Shown: one piece after another, positions 23,801-32,618 of the stretch
Layout: the number at the start of each line of letters is the position of its first letter
Position numbering within the stretch: the first letter of the stretch is position 1
Assembly: GCA_003148945.1 (NCBI GenBank)
Contig: QGGY01000010.1
Location: forward strand, 62,001 to 126,000
Reading direction: 5' to 3'
Origin: Murimonas intestini
GTDB taxonomy: Bacteria > Bacillota > Clostridia > Lachnospirales > Lachnospiraceae
DNA: 64,000 bases
The notes under the pieces: model-generated
The model's database searches: none
What the model was told of the DNA's origin: nothing
Seen by the model: the letters and a program-made list of their open reading frames with translations, nothing else
Program-made: the position numbers and the translations under genes

Positions 23801-25427
23801 AAGACATTCCACACCAGGAGTCAGCCTCATATCACCGCCGCCCCATCATGATATCTATTCCATAGAGGATCTGGCCCAGCTCATATATGACCTGAAAAAT
23901 GCTAACACAGACGCCAGGATCTCTGTAAAGCTGGTCTCAGAGGCAGGAGTGGGGACAGTTGCAGCAGGTGTGGCGAAAGCAGGCGCCCAGGTTATTCTCA
24001 TCTCAGGCTACGACGGCGGGACAGGGGCAGCGCCCAGAAGTTCAATCCACAATGCGGGGCTTCCGTGGGAACTGGGGCTGGCAGAAACACATCAGACTTT
24101 GATAATGAATGGACTCAGAAATAAAGTCCGCATTGAAACAGACGGAAAATTAATGAGCGGGCGGGATGTAGCAATCGCTGCTTTGCTGGGAGCTGAGGAG
24201 TTCGGTTTTGCCACAGCTCCGCTGATTACCATGGGCTGTGTCATGATGCGTGTCTGCAATCTGGATACATGCCCGGTGGGAATTGCCACACAGAATCCGG
24301 AACTTCGAAAAAGGTTTAGAGGAAAGCCGGAATATGTCATGAACTTTATGTGTTTCATAGCCCAGGAGCTGAGGGAATATATGGCAAGACTGGGAGTCAG
24401 GACAGTAGACGAACTTGTAGGCAGGTCAGATCTCCTGAAGAGAAAGGAGCAGACAGTGACTCCCCATGCTGCAAGAGTGGATCTGACAAATGTACTTGAG
24501 AATCCATATGTAAAAGAGCCGGTGAAGGTTATTTATGATCCGGCCCAGGCATATGATTTCCAGCTTGAAAAGACAAAGGATGTCAAAGTGCTTTTAAAGA
24601 AACTAAAAGGCCCCCTTGCTTCAAAGCAAAAACGGAGCATTGAGGTGGATGTCACGAATACAGACAGGGCTTTCGGAACTATTTTCGGGTCTGAAATCAC
24701 GAAGATGTATGGGGACACTCTGGAAGATGACATGTATACTGTGAAATGCAGAGGGGCTGGCGGCCAGAGCTTTGGAGCATTTATCCCTAATGGGCTGACA
24801 CTGGAGCTTGTGGGTGACAGCAATGACTATTTCGGAAAAGGACTTTCAGGAGGAAAGCTGATCGTTTATCCTCCGGCCGGAATCCATTATAAAGAGGATG
24901 AGAATATTATTATAGGAAATGTGGCCCTGTATGGCGCCACCAGCGGAAAGGCTTATATCAACGGTGTGGCAGGCGAGCGCTTCTGCGTGCGCAATTCCGG
25001 CGCGTCAGCAGTAGTTGAAGGCGTAGGTGAGCACGGATGTGAATATATGACAGGCGGCCGTGCAGTCATCCTGGGAAGGACAGGGAAAAACTTTGCAGCC
25101 GGAATGAGCGGAGGTGTTGCCTATGTCCTGGATGAGGATAATGACCTTTATACAAAGGTAAATAAACAGATGGTGTCTATTGAGAAGCTCACGTCCAAGT
25201 ACGATGTGGGAGAATTAAAGCAGATGATCATAGACCATACAGCATATACAAACTCGGCCAAGGGCAAAGAGATACTTGAGAATTTTGCAGAATACCTGCC
25301 TAAATTTAAAAAGATCATTCCAAATGATTACAATAAAATGATGATGAAAATCGTACAGATGGAAGAAAAGGGCCTGAGCAGCGAGCAGGCACAGATAGAA
25401 GCATTCTACGCTAATAAGAAAGGATAG
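20874..25427 (+). CDS. gltB: Glutamate synthase, large (alpha) subunit
   Basis: This 1517-aa enzyme makes two glutamates from glutamine and 2-oxoglutarate, with electrons supplied through GltD. The N-terminal class II glutaminase domain begins at the nucleophile C25 (EHDNCGIG), so the first 24 residues are a propeptide to be removed. A central linker domain follows, then the FMN and 3Fe-4S synthase domain (GGESLERL, GAKPGEGGHLPG, YDGGTGAAP, CNLDTCPVGIATQ). The C-terminal GXGXG beta-helix domain (about residues 1260-1480) contains GGAGGQSFGAF-like repeats. The length is normal. GltD follows after 13 bp, forming the usual gltBD operon for ammonium assimilation. Confidence 0.97.
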   Translation: MEYRAQSPAAQSPGLYRPEFEHDNCGIGAVVNIKGIKTHRTVENALKIVENLEHRAGKDAEGKTGDGVGILLQISHKFFSKTCRSLGIFLGSERDYGVGMFFFPQDELKRNQAKKMFEIIVEKEGMEFLGWRMVPTMPEVLGQKAVECMPCIMQAFIKRPAHLERGLDFDRRLYVVRRVFEQSTDNTYVASLSSRTIVYKGMFLVGQLRTFFKDLQSGDYESAIATVHSRFSTNTNPSWERAHPNRFIVHNGEINTIRGNADKMLAREETMSSEHFAGELHKVLPVVNTQGSDSAMLDNALEFLVMSGMELPLAVMIMIPEPWANNQTISQNKKDFYQYYATMMEPWDGPASIVFSDGDIVGAVLDRNGLRPSRYYITEDGELILSSEVGVLDISPEKIVQKERLHPGKMLLVDTAAGKVIDDEELKETYARKQPYGEWLDEYLVQLKDLKIPNQRVQEYSGQELARLQKAFGYTYEEYRTSILNMALNGAESIGAMGVDTPLAVLSKEHQPLFNYFKQLFAQVTNPPIDAIREEVVTSTTVYIGEDGNLLEEEAANCQVLKVNNPILTNTDMLKIKNMKVEGFKVAEVPITYYKNTKLERAIDHLFVGVDRAHRDGANILVLTDRGVDENHVPIPSLLAVSAVHQHLVKTKKRTSLAIVLESGEPREVHHFAALLGYGACAVNPYLAQETIRELIDSRMLDKDYYAAVNDYNSAVIHGIVKIASKMGISTIQSYQGSQIFEAVGIDESVIEKYFTNTVSRVGGITLEDIARDADQLHSEAFDPLGLETDLTLESVGRHKLRSAGEKHRYNPQTIHLLQQASQRGDYRLFKEYTHLVDQEDSGYLRSLMDFNYPENGVPIEEVESVDSIVTRFKTGAMSYGSISQEAHETLAIAMNRLHGKSNSGEGGESLERLVPGKDGVNRCSAIKQVASGRFGVTSRYLVSAKEIQIKMAQGAKPGEGGHLPGGKVYPWVAKTRHSTPGVSLISPPPHHDIYSIEDLAQLIYDLKNANTDARISVKLVSEAGVGTVAAGVAKAGAQVILISGYDGGTGAAPRSSIHNAGLPWELGLAETHQTLIMNGLRNKVRIETDGKLMSGRDVAIAALLGAEEFGFATAPLITMGCVMMRVCNLDTCPVGIATQNPELRKRFRGKPEYVMNFMCFIAQELREYMARLGVRTVDELVGRSDLLKRKEQTVTPHAARVDLTNVLENPYVKEPVKVIYDPAQAYDFQLEKTKDVKVLLKKLKGPLASKQKRSIEVDVTNTDRAFGTIFGSEITKMYGDTLEDDMYTVKCRGAGGQSFGAFIPNGLTLELVGDSNDYFGKGLSGGKLIVYPPAGIHYKEDENIIIGNVALYGATSGKAYINGVAGERFCVRNSGASAVVEGVGEHGCEYMTGGRAVILGRTGKNFAAGMSGGVAYVLDEDNDLYTKVNKQMVSIEKLTSKYDVGELKQMIIDHTAYTNSAKGKEILENFAEYLPKFKKIIPNDYNKMMMKIVQMEEKGLSSEQAQIEAFYANKKG

Positions 25428-25440
25428 GAGGGATAAGAAA

Positions 25441-26925
25441 ATGGGAAAACCAACAGGATTTTTAGACTATGAGAGACAGACCAGCAGGGAGTTATCCCCC
25501 AGGGCCAGAATTAAGGACTTTAAAGAATTCCATGTCCCTCTGTCTAAAGAACAGCAGCAGCTCCAGGGTGCCAGATGTATGGCCTGCGGAGTGCCATTCT
25601 GCCAGTCTGGGCAGATGATAGGCTCAATGGTATCAGGCTGTCCTCTGAATAACCTGATACCAGAATGGAATGACCTTGTCTACCATGGAAACTGGGAGGC
25701 AGCGTATGCCAGGCTCTCAAAGACAAACTGTTTCCCGGAATTCACTGCCAGGGTATGCCCCGCACTCTGCGAGGCTGCCTGCACATGCAGTTTAAATGGC
25801 GAACCGGTATCTACAAAGGAAAATGAAAGAGCGATCATAGAGAATGCGTTCCTGGCAGGACTGGTGAAACCGCAGCCGCCAAAAGTGCGTACAGGAAAGC
25901 GTGTTGCCATAGCCGGCAGCGGCCCGGCAGGACTGGCAGCGGCATATTATCTGAACAGGCGGGGACACAGTGTGACTGTGTATGAGCGGAGCGACAGGCC
26001 GGGAGGCCTGCTGCGCTATGGCATTCCGAATATGAAGCTGGAAAAAGACGTGGTCGACAGACGTATCGAGCTCATGAAAGCTGAGGGAGTAGAATTTGTT
26101 CTAAACACGGATATAGGAGCTGATGTCAAGGCCGAGAAGCTGCTCCGTGACTACGACAGAGTACTGCTTGCCTGTGGCGCTTCTAATCCCAGGGACATCA
26201 AAGTACCAGGCAGAGAGTCAAAAGGAATATACTTTGCAGTGGATTTTTTGAGCTCTGTCACAAAGAGCCTTATGGATTCTGGTTTGGAAGACCAGAGGTA
26301 TGTTCCTGTGAAAGGGAAAAAAGTCCTGGTGATCGGAGGAGGAGACACAGGTAATGACTGTGTGGGGACTTCTGTCCGGCTGGGGGCGGCATCCGTCCTT
26401 CAATTGGAAATGATGCCGAAGCTGCCTGATGAAAGGGCTGAGAATAATCCCTGGCCCCAGTGGCCCAGAGTGTGCAAGACTGACTACGGCCAGCAGGAGG
26501 CCGCCGCGGTATTTGGACATGATCCGAGAGTATACCAGACTACTGTGACAGAATTTATCGCAGACAAGAAGGGCAATGTATGCAAGGCCAGGCTTGTGAA
26601 GCTGGAATCTAAAAAGGATGAAAAAACAGGACGCATGGTCATGGCTCCCAGGGAAGGCACTGAGGAAGTGGTGGACGCAGACCTTGTTCTCATAGCGGCA
26701 GGATTTCTGGGAAGCCAGAAATACGTCACAGATGCCTTCCGTGTAGAGGTCAATGAACGGACAAATGTAAAGACAGAGCAGGATAAATACCAGACCTCAG
26801 TAAAAAATGTATTTACTGCCGGCGATATGCGCAGAGGCCAGTCCCTTGTAGTGTGGGCCATACGGGAAGGCCGGGAGGCAGCCAAAGCAGTAGACGAATC
26901 CCTTATGGGATATACAAATCTCTGA
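25441..26925 (+). CDS. gltD: Glutamate synthase, small (beta) subunit
   Basis: This 494-aa flavoprotein oxidises NAD(P)H and passes electrons to GltB. The N-terminal Fe-S region has the cysteine pattern CMACGVPFC, CPLNN, and CPALCEAACTC. The FAD-binding motif is AIAGSGPAGLAAAYYL, and a second Rossmann fold begins VLVIGGGDTGNDC. The final GDMRRGQSLVVWAIREGREAA is the usual C-terminal flavin contact (listed in parts: GDMRRGQ, WAIREGREAA). The start at 25441 follows AGGAGGGAT. No terminator is evident in the 11 bp before the converging PucR gene. Confidence 0.97.
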   Translation: MGKPTGFLDYERQTSRELSPRARIKDFKEFHVPLSKEQQQLQGARCMACGVPFCQSGQMIGSMVSGCPLNNLIPEWNDLVYHGNWEAAYARLSKTNCFPEFTARVCPALCEAACTCSLNGEPVSTKENERAIIENAFLAGLVKPQPPKVRTGKRVAIAGSGPAGLAAAYYLNRRGHSVTVYERSDRPGGLLRYGIPNMKLEKDVVDRRIELMKAEGVEFVLNTDIGADVKAEKLLRDYDRVLLACGASNPRDIKVPGRESKGIYFAVDFLSSVTKSLMDSGLEDQRYVPVKGKKVLVIGGGDTGNDCVGTSVRLGAASVLQLEMMPKLPDERAENNPWPQWPRVCKTDYGQQEAAAVFGHDPRVYQTTVTEFIADKKGNVCKARLVKLESKKDEKTGRMVMAPREGTEEVVDADLVLIAAGFLGSQKYVTDAFRVEVNERTNVKTEQDKYQTSVKNVFTAGDMRRGQSLVVWAIREGREAAKAVDESLMGYTNL

Positions 26926-26936
26926 CCTGTTATGAT

Positions 26937-28508
26937 CTATTCGTTCAGCAGATATAAGGACAGATTCAGATAAAGCCGTACCTTTGGATCGTCCAGATCC
27001 ATCTGTATCATTTCATTGATCCGGTCCAGACGGTAAAACAATGTGCTGCGGTGTATATAAAGATCTTGGGCAGTCTTGGTGGCATGGCGTTCATTACGCA
27101 GATATGCAGCAAGTGTCTTATACAGTTCAGTCTCATTTGCCTTGTCATAACGGCGCAGTTTAAAGAGTCCCTGGGCACAGACAAGGCCCGGGGGCATTTC
27201 CAGACAGCCATGGTCCAGGATGTAGGGCAGGACGTAGTCAGAAAAATGGTGGCACCATACAGTGCTGTTTTTAGATACGCCATATTCCAGGGCTATCTCT
27301 GCCTGACGGTAGAAGTAGGAGAGCTGGAAAAAATCACGGCAGATATTGCCCACACCGGCTTTAAATAATCCTTCGCGGATGATATAGGCAAGCTGTGTGA
27401 GGCATTTACCGCTGTCTATCCCGCCTTCTGTCAGGTTGACTACAGTCACAATATCAGATTTGTACTGGAAGGCGTAGCTGCCCGAAATATTCGCCTCAAT
27501 AAAATTACATGTACTGATCAGCGCCATATTGTCAATGTGGCGCTGTTCTATTGAAATTTTGATGCACATGTATTTATCATCCATACTCCAGCCGCAGAAT
27601 CCCAGCTCTCTTTCCACAGTTTCTATATCGGATATGCGGCGTTCCAGGACGTCTTCTATCAGATGTTCGATGGGGCGGGAAAAGTTGCCCGCTGTCAGGT
27701 TGCGGCGGCGGAGAGCTATTTTGACCATATCCACCAGGTGCTCAGCAGCCAGGAATTGTCCCGGCCTGAGGGGAGTGTGGAGCTCGTCAATACACAGACG
27801 TCCTTCATAGCGGCCCTGGTCACCCCAGATATTTACATACAGGATGCGGTATCCTCTGAGGTTTTCAGAAAACATGTGGGCGCCCTTTGTTTTGAGTGTC
27901 TCCAGGTATTCAGGGTCTACCTTGAAATCATTGATCAGATCCAGAGGGACCATGTCCATGCCCGTGCGGTCATCCCTCTCCCAGGATGTCATCCCCTTCG
28001 TGTGGGTGGGACATTCAATAATGTGGAAGTGGGCATCGTGGATGAACAGGGGATTCTGGAAGTATTCCACGCTGATCCGGCAGAGCTCTGCTATGCCAAG
28101 ATCGTGGTTGAGGGCATACTGGAGCCGTTCATCCCACCGTCTGTTCTTGTCAAAAATATCCTGGATCCGTTCGAAAAGCACTTCGATGTCAATTGGACGG
28201 TGAAGTACGATAAAACTGGATTCTGTCTCCAGCCAGGCCGGAGGGAGGCTGCCGAGTATGATAAAAGGAATGCCTCCCCCAGGAGGTTCAGGAGGCAGTT
28301 TGGAGGCCTCAGCCAGATAGACGTAATCCTTATGCAGGCCCAGCTGCCCTGTATAGATGCGCGGGCCGATAAGACGGCATCCTGAACATGACGGACGGGA
28401 TGTCCTGTCATAGAATAGAATATCGTTGCCTTCGATCCCCAGCTCATCGATGATGATGCCAAGATTGATACGGAAACCTTCACTGACAGAAGTAACAGGG
28501 CTTTTCAT
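26937..28508 (-). CDS. PucR/CdaR-type transcriptional regulator
   Basis: This is a 523-aa regulator. The C-terminal 60 residues form the PucR helix-turn-helix (LYKTLAAYLRNERH, ATKTAQDLYIHRSTLFYRL). The middle (about 290-440) is a GGDEF-like dimerisation fold typical of the CdaR family, and the N-terminal half is a sensory region, possibly with a PucR_2-type domain. I start at 28508 because AGAGGAGG lies 8 nt upstream. An upstream in-frame ATG lacks a site. It lies 84 bp downstream of the URO-D-fold gene on the same strand, and the pair is likely one transcript, with the regulator responding to a substrate of that protein. This gene is convergent with gltD. Confidence 0.82.
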   Translation of the reverse strand: MKSPVTSVSEGFRINLGIIIDELGIEGNDILFYDRTSRPSCSGCRLIGPRIYTGQLGLHKDYVYLAEASKLPPEPPGGGIPFIILGSLPPAWLETESSFIVLHRPIDIEVLFERIQDIFDKNRRWDERLQYALNHDLGIAELCRISVEYFQNPLFIHDAHFHIIECPTHTKGMTSWERDDRTGMDMVPLDLINDFKVDPEYLETLKTKGAHMFSENLRGYRILYVNIWGDQGRYEGRLCIDELHTPLRPGQFLAAEHLVDMVKIALRRRNLTAGNFSRPIEHLIEDVLERRISDIETVERELGFCGWSMDDKYMCIKISIEQRHIDNMALISTCNFIEANISGSYAFQYKSDIVTVVNLTEGGIDSGKCLTQLAYIIREGLFKAGVGNICRDFFQLSYFYRQAEIALEYGVSKNSTVWCHHFSDYVLPYILDHGCLEMPPGLVCAQGLFKLRRYDKANETELYKTLAAYLRNERHATKTAQDLYIHRSTLFYRLDRINEMIQMDLDDPKVRLYLNLSLYLLNE

Positions 28509-28592
28509 TGCAGACCTCCTCTGAATCAAATTTAAAACCGGCAAAAGACTGCAGTCAGCCTTTTGCCGGATATTTCTATATGCTTTATTTAA

Positions 28593-29585
28593 TTAAAACA
28601 TTTCTTTGCTGCATTTGTCAATCTCATCCTTGATGATGGGATCTACATGGGGGAAAATACTTCCTGTCAGGCCATATGTGAGGCAGGGGATGAATCCCGG
28701 CACATTCCTGTAATCAGTGCATGCGCGTCTCACCTCTGCGCGGATCTCTTCCTCTGTGGCATCGGCACGGTCAATGATCGCGGCATCCAGCCCGCCCATA
28801 AGACCCATTCTGCCTTCTACCAGCTTCCCGATCTTTGGAATATCATTCTGCGGAAGTACACCCTGCCAGATGTCAACACCGATCTCAGCCATATCTTCCA
28901 CGATTGGTTCCAGATAAGAGTCAGCATGGTGGATAACTTTTACCCCGTGGTCATGCATCATACCATACATTTTTTTATAATGAGGCTTGAACATCTCACG
29001 CCATACGTCAGGGCTGAAGAAAAGGCTCTTCTTAGCACCCCAGTCGTCATGAGAAAGGATAAAATCAGGCTTCAGATTCTCTACAAGCATCTCGGCATAA
29101 GTATATCTGTATTCTGCCACAGCTTCAATCAGTTCCTTCATATCATCAGGCTCAGCGAGCAGGTTCATCAATGTATCTTCAAATCCCATGAGGAAATGGA
29201 GCTGTTCAAAAATTCCTGTTCCCATAAAGCCCATTACGAAATATTCATTTCTGTCAACGGCAGCTGCAGAAGCCAGGGCATCTGTCCAGTCTGTACAATT
29301 GGCACGAAGGTCAGGAACCTTTACATATTTGCGCCATTCTGTGACATCAGGACATACTTTGTCAGATACTGTCACGTGAGGCATAGCGGCGAACTGGTCC
29401 TCAGGGAATACGATCGTTGTTCCCCAGCGGTCCTTAGATGTAGTGCCCCGGACACGGTTGCCGCGGGTATAGCGGGCAAGCGGTTCATTCATAATTGGGA
29501 CGAATGGATCGTATTCATTTACAAAACGGTCTGGATGGCCGTCTTTTTTCAGAGTTTCCAAGAGATTTTGTTTAGTGGTAAGCAT
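28593..29585 (-). CDS. Uroporphyrinogen decarboxylase-fold protein (MtaA/CmuA-like), noncanonical metal motif
   Basis: This is a 330-aa protein with the URO-D TIM-barrel pattern (DRFVNEYDPF, MGFMGTGIFEQLHFLMGFED, DDWGAKKSLFFSPDVWREMFKP in parts DDWGAKKSLFFSP, EMFKPHYKKMY). In anaerobes this fold often serves as a corrinoid-dependent methyltransferase for methoxylated or methylated substrates. The usual zinc motif His-x-Cys is here HHADSY (H219, H220, A221), so a zinc-thiol methyltransferase mechanism is doubtful. No corrinoid protein gene is adjacent. ATG 29585 follows AAGGAGG. A TATAAT lies at 29734-29729 on this strand. The partner regulator is the downstream PucR gene. Confidence 0.75.
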   Translation of the reverse strand: MLTTKQNLLETLKKDGHPDRFVNEYDPFVPIMNEPLARYTRGNRVRGTTSKDRWGTTIVFPEDQFAAMPHVTVSDKVCPDVTEWRKYVKVPDLRANCTDWTDALASAAAVDRNEYFVMGFMGTGIFEQLHFLMGFEDTLMNLLAEPDDMKELIEAVAEYRYTYAEMLVENLKPDFILSHDDWGAKKSLFFSPDVWREMFKPHYKKMYGMMHDHGVKVIHHADSYLEPIVEDMAEIGVDIWQGVLPQNDIPKIGKLVEGRMGLMGGLDAAIIDRADATEEEIRAEVRRACTDYRNVPGFIPCLTYGLTGSIFPHVDPIIKDEIDKCSKEMF

Positions 29586-29836
29586 AATATAAACCCTCCT
29601 TCAGTTACTATTCATGGCACAGCGGCCCATTAACAGTAATTCCTTCATACATTTGGTACGCACCATACAGCAGAGGTCAGGACGCCCTGGGGTGTCTGAT
29701 ATACTGCTGATTTACTTTACATATACCAATTATATGACTTTCACAGGAAAGGTTAAATACTCCATTGCGTTGAATGTTTTTCCGATACATTCCGACGTTT
29801 TGTAGGAGAGTGATGCGGGCGGTATTTATAAAGCTT

Positions 29837-30199
29837 TTACTCCTCAAGATGTTCCATGCCCTGGCTCAGAATGCTGCACACATGTTCATCCAGGAGGGAA
29901 TAGAAGATGGTCTTGCCTTCCCGGCGGAACTTGACAAGCCTGTTCTGTTTCAGGATGCGCAGCTGGTGGGATATGGCGCTCTGGGTCATATTCAGCAGCT
30001 GCGCGATATCACAGACGCACATTTCGCTTTCCAGCAGTACATACAGTATCTTTATCCTGGTTGAGTCTCCGAATACCTTAAAGAGTTCAGCAAGGTCATA
30101 CAGCAGCTCCTCGTCAGGCATACGTGTATTGACAGAGTTGACGATGTCAGGATGTGCATGTATATAATCGCATTTTGGTGCATTTTCTTCATGTTTCAT
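29837..30199 (-). CDS. ArsR/SmtB-family metal-sensing repressor
   Basis: This is a 120-aa winged-helix dimeric repressor. The DNA-recognition helix lies in MTQSAISHQLRILKQNRLV, followed by the wing RREGKTIFYSL. Two metal-site signatures are visible. C61-x-C63 in EMCVCD is of the alpha-3 type seen in ArsR/CadC. D104, H106, H117 and E120 in LDEHVCSILSQGMEHLEE have the spacing of the alpha-5 zinc site of SmtB/CzrA. An N-terminal Cys10 and several His could add ligands. It lies 19 bp downstream of the MFS gene, so both are probably one operon under its own repression. Zinc, cadmium or cobalt are plausible inducers. Confidence 0.9.
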   Translation of the reverse strand: MKHEENAPKCDYIHAHPDIVNSVNTRMPDEELLYDLAELFKVFGDSTRIKILYVLLESEMCVCDIAQLLNMTQSAISHQLRILKQNRLVKFRREGKTIFYSLLDEHVCSILSQGMEHLEE

Positions 30200-30218
30200 T
30201 TTGTAGTCCTCCTTCTAT

Positions 30219-31403
30219 CTAAGCGGCAGACCGCTTCATGCGCTTTAGCCCCATTACTGTGAGGAACATCAGCACAGGGAAAATAATTGCGAATAATAGT
30301 CCTATCTTAAGGGAGTCCCCGGCGGCATTGGAGACTGCCCCCACAAGGCCGGGACCCGCTGCGCAGCCGATATCGCCGCCCAGTGCCAGAAGCGCGAACA
30401 TTGCAGTGCCGGCCTGGGGGCAGTACTCACAGGAAAGGCTGAATGACCCGGGCCACATGATCCCCACCGAGAGTCCGCAGAGGGCACAGCCTGCAAGAGA
30501 GAGCAGAGGCCATGGGGACAGCGTGGCAAGGAGATAGCTCAAGATGCATAAGACGGCGCTGCACATAATAAAATGTTTCAGATTTATCCTGGCCCCGAAT
30601 TTTCCATAGAAGACTCTGGAGGCGCCCATCAGCACGGCAAATGCACATGGTCCCAGAAGATCACCCAGCAGCTTTGAAACGCCCAGGCCTCTTTCGGCGA
30701 ACAGGGATGCCCACTGCGACATGGCCTGCTCTGAAGCGCCGGAACAGATCATCAGAAGCAGGAAGATCCAGAACAGTTTCATGGAAAACAGCTTCCGCAG
30801 AGGCATTGGAGCCTCTTCCATATGTGAGGTGTTCAGGGGGACTTTCGCAAAAAAGAAAGTGTTGAACAAAGGAAGCAGCGCCCATACAGCTGTCAGGATA
30901 TACCAGTTGGAGACGCCGGCAGTAACAAAAAACAGGGTGGACAGTATGACTACGCCTACATGTCCCCAGCAGTAGAAGGAATGCAGCAGGCTCATTGCAG
31001 AAGCTTTCTCATCACCTGGGAGGGACTCCACGATCGGACTGATTACGACTTCGATCATGCCCCCGCCCAGTGCATTGATAAAGACTGCGGTGAGAAGTCC
31101 AATAAAAGGATCAGCAAAGAGGAAGGGGAACACACCCATTCCTATCAGTCCTGCTGTGCAGCAGATATGTGCGGCCACAGTACAGATTCTGTACCCGATC
31201 TTGTCCACAAATTTTGCAGCCAGGATGTCTACGATCATCTGAATGCCAAAGTTAAAGGATATAAGCAGGCCGATCTTCTCCAGGGAGACAGAGAACTGGT
31301 CCTGAAAGGTGACAAACAGCAGCGGTGCCAGATTATTGACGATGGCCTGGGTGATATAACCCAGGTAGCAGGCATATCTGGTGTGGTTGTAATGCAGCTT
31401 CAT
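30219..31403 (-). CDS. MFS transporter
   Basis: This 394-aa protein has twelve hydrophobic segments and the major facilitator pattern. The A-like motif between helices 2 and 3 (AAKFVDKIGYRI) is of the sugar/FucP-like set, and the second half begins after a hydrophilic loop near residue 200 (SHMEEAPMPLRKLF). The start follows GGAGG with 8 nt spacing. It is first in an apparent operon with the ArsR-type repressor, which suggests export of a metal, metal complex or toxic organic compound. The family fold itself does not reveal the substrate. Confidence 0.85.
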   Translation of the reverse strand: MKLHYNHTRYACYLGYITQAIVNNLAPLLFVTFQDQFSVSLEKIGLLISFNFGIQMIVDILAAKFVDKIGYRICTVAAHICCTAGLIGMGVFPFLFADPFIGLLTAVFINALGGGMIEVVISPIVESLPGDEKASAMSLLHSFYCWGHVGVVILSTLFFVTAGVSNWYILTAVWALLPLFNTFFFAKVPLNTSHMEEAPMPLRKLFSMKLFWIFLLLMICSGASEQAMSQWASLFAERGLGVSKLLGDLLGPCAFAVLMGASRVFYGKFGARINLKHFIMCSAVLCILSYLLATLSPWPLLSLAGCALCGLSVGIMWPGSFSLSCEYCPQAGTAMFALLALGGDIGCAAGPGLVGAVSNAAGDSLKIGLLFAIIFPVLMFLTVMGLKRMKRSAA

Positions 31404-31489
31404 TTGAGAGAACCTCCGTAGTCATAGATAATTTGATATGAGAGTGCAGCGTTGCCATTCCCGGATGGATATGATAAAATAATAATATT

Positions 31490-31519
31490 GTAACTATTCA
31501 GCAGGTCTGTGCATTTACA
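31490..31519 (+). repeat. MITE fragment, left end only
   Basis: GTAACTATTCAGCAGGTCTG continues TGCATTTAC, as in the element at 46104, and then stops. The right end is missing. Confidence 0.6.
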
Positions 31520-31596
31520 TAATATTTTACAAGCGGGCTCCATCCGACTCACTTGCGTTCATTATATCATCGAATGTAAAGAAAGGAAATATAAAA

Positions 31597-32595
31597 ATGA
31601 GGATAGCAGATATGCATTGTGACACCATGGGAAGGATCCACCTGGATGGCCAGTGCCTGAAAGAGAATAAGTATCATGTGGATCTGCAGAAGATGATAAA
31701 GGCTGATTACCTTGTCCAGAATTTTGCCATGTTTATTGACAGCAGAAGTGTGGAAAGTCCTTTTAAGGCTGCGGTTGAAATGATAGATACTTATGAAAGG
31801 GAGATTGAAAAGAACAGAGCATATATCAGAAAGGCTCTTTCCTTCAGGGATATCGTTGATAATCAGGCGGATGGAAAAATGAGCGCCGTCCTTACTCTTG
31901 AGGAGGGGGCAGTCTTAGAAGGGAAGCTCTCCTATCTGCGGACCTTTTATCGCATGGGTGTCAGGATGATGACTCTTACCTGGAATTATGAAAATGAGAT
32001 AGGTGTCTGCAACCTGATAAAGGACGGGGAGGGGAGGCCCCTGTTCAGGGAGAGGAATCCAAAAGGCCTTACCACGTTCGGGACAGAAGCCGTATGTGAG
32101 ATGGAACGTCTGGGGATGATAGTGGATGTTTCACATCTGTCGGACGGAGGATTCTGGGATGTGGCAAAGCATACGAAGAAGCCTTTTGTGGCCAGCCATT
32201 CGAATGCTGCTGCAGTCTGTGACGTGTGCAGGAATCTGACTGACGATATGATACGCTGCCTGGGAGATAGGGGCGGAGTCATGGGCCTGAATTTCTGCGG
32301 GGCTTTCCTGACGCAGCCTGATTCGTGGGAGAAGGACCCGGACAGTACAGTGGAGGCTATTGTGCGCCATGCCCGCCATATCGTCAATACAGGCGGAATT
32401 GATGTATGTGCTCTTGGAACTGATTTTGACGGTATTCCTGATAATCTGGAGATAAGCGATGCCGGGAAGATGGGCATGCTGGTCATGGCTCTGGAGAAGG
32501 ACGGCTTTACAGCGGAGGAAATTGAGAAGATATGCTATAAAAATGTTATGAGGGTATACAGGGAAGTCCTGCATGAGCAGGGAACAGAGGAGTAG
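31597..32595 (+). CDS. Peptidase family M19 (membrane-dipeptidase-like)
   Basis: This is a 332-aa metallo-dipeptidase of the amidohydrolase fold. The binuclear zinc ligands are seen in MHCDTM (H7, D9), the bridging Glu in LTLEEGAVL, His in VDVSHLS and His in ASHSNA, and the Asp in GTDFDGIP. There is no signal peptide, so it should act in the cytosol on dipeptides, including D-containing ones in some bacterial members. The ribosome site AAAGGAAAT precedes the ATG. It is followed closely by the DUF6483 gene and probably heads a three-gene transcript ending at the terminator at 33380. Confidence 0.9.
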   Translation: MRIADMHCDTMGRIHLDGQCLKENKYHVDLQKMIKADYLVQNFAMFIDSRSVESPFKAAVEMIDTYEREIEKNRAYIRKALSFRDIVDNQADGKMSAVLTLEEGAVLEGKLSYLRTFYRMGVRMMTLTWNYENEIGVCNLIKDGEGRPLFRERNPKGLTTFGTEAVCEMERLGMIVDVSHLSDGGFWDVAKHTKKPFVASHSNAAAVCDVCRNLTDDMIRCLGDRGGVMGLNFCGAFLTQPDSWEKDPDSTVEAIVRHARHIVNTGGIDVCALGTDFDGIPDNLEISDAGKMGMLVMALEKDGFTAEEIEKICYKNVMRVYREVLHEQGTEE

Positions 32596-32618
32596 AAAAT
32601 ACAAAAGGAGGATGACAA

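Noticed and set aside
28647-29633. 328-aa frame antisense to the URO-D-fold gene, and 27663-28385 antisense to the PucR gene
   Set aside because: The opposite strand carries recognisable families with ribosome sites, and these frames show no domain.
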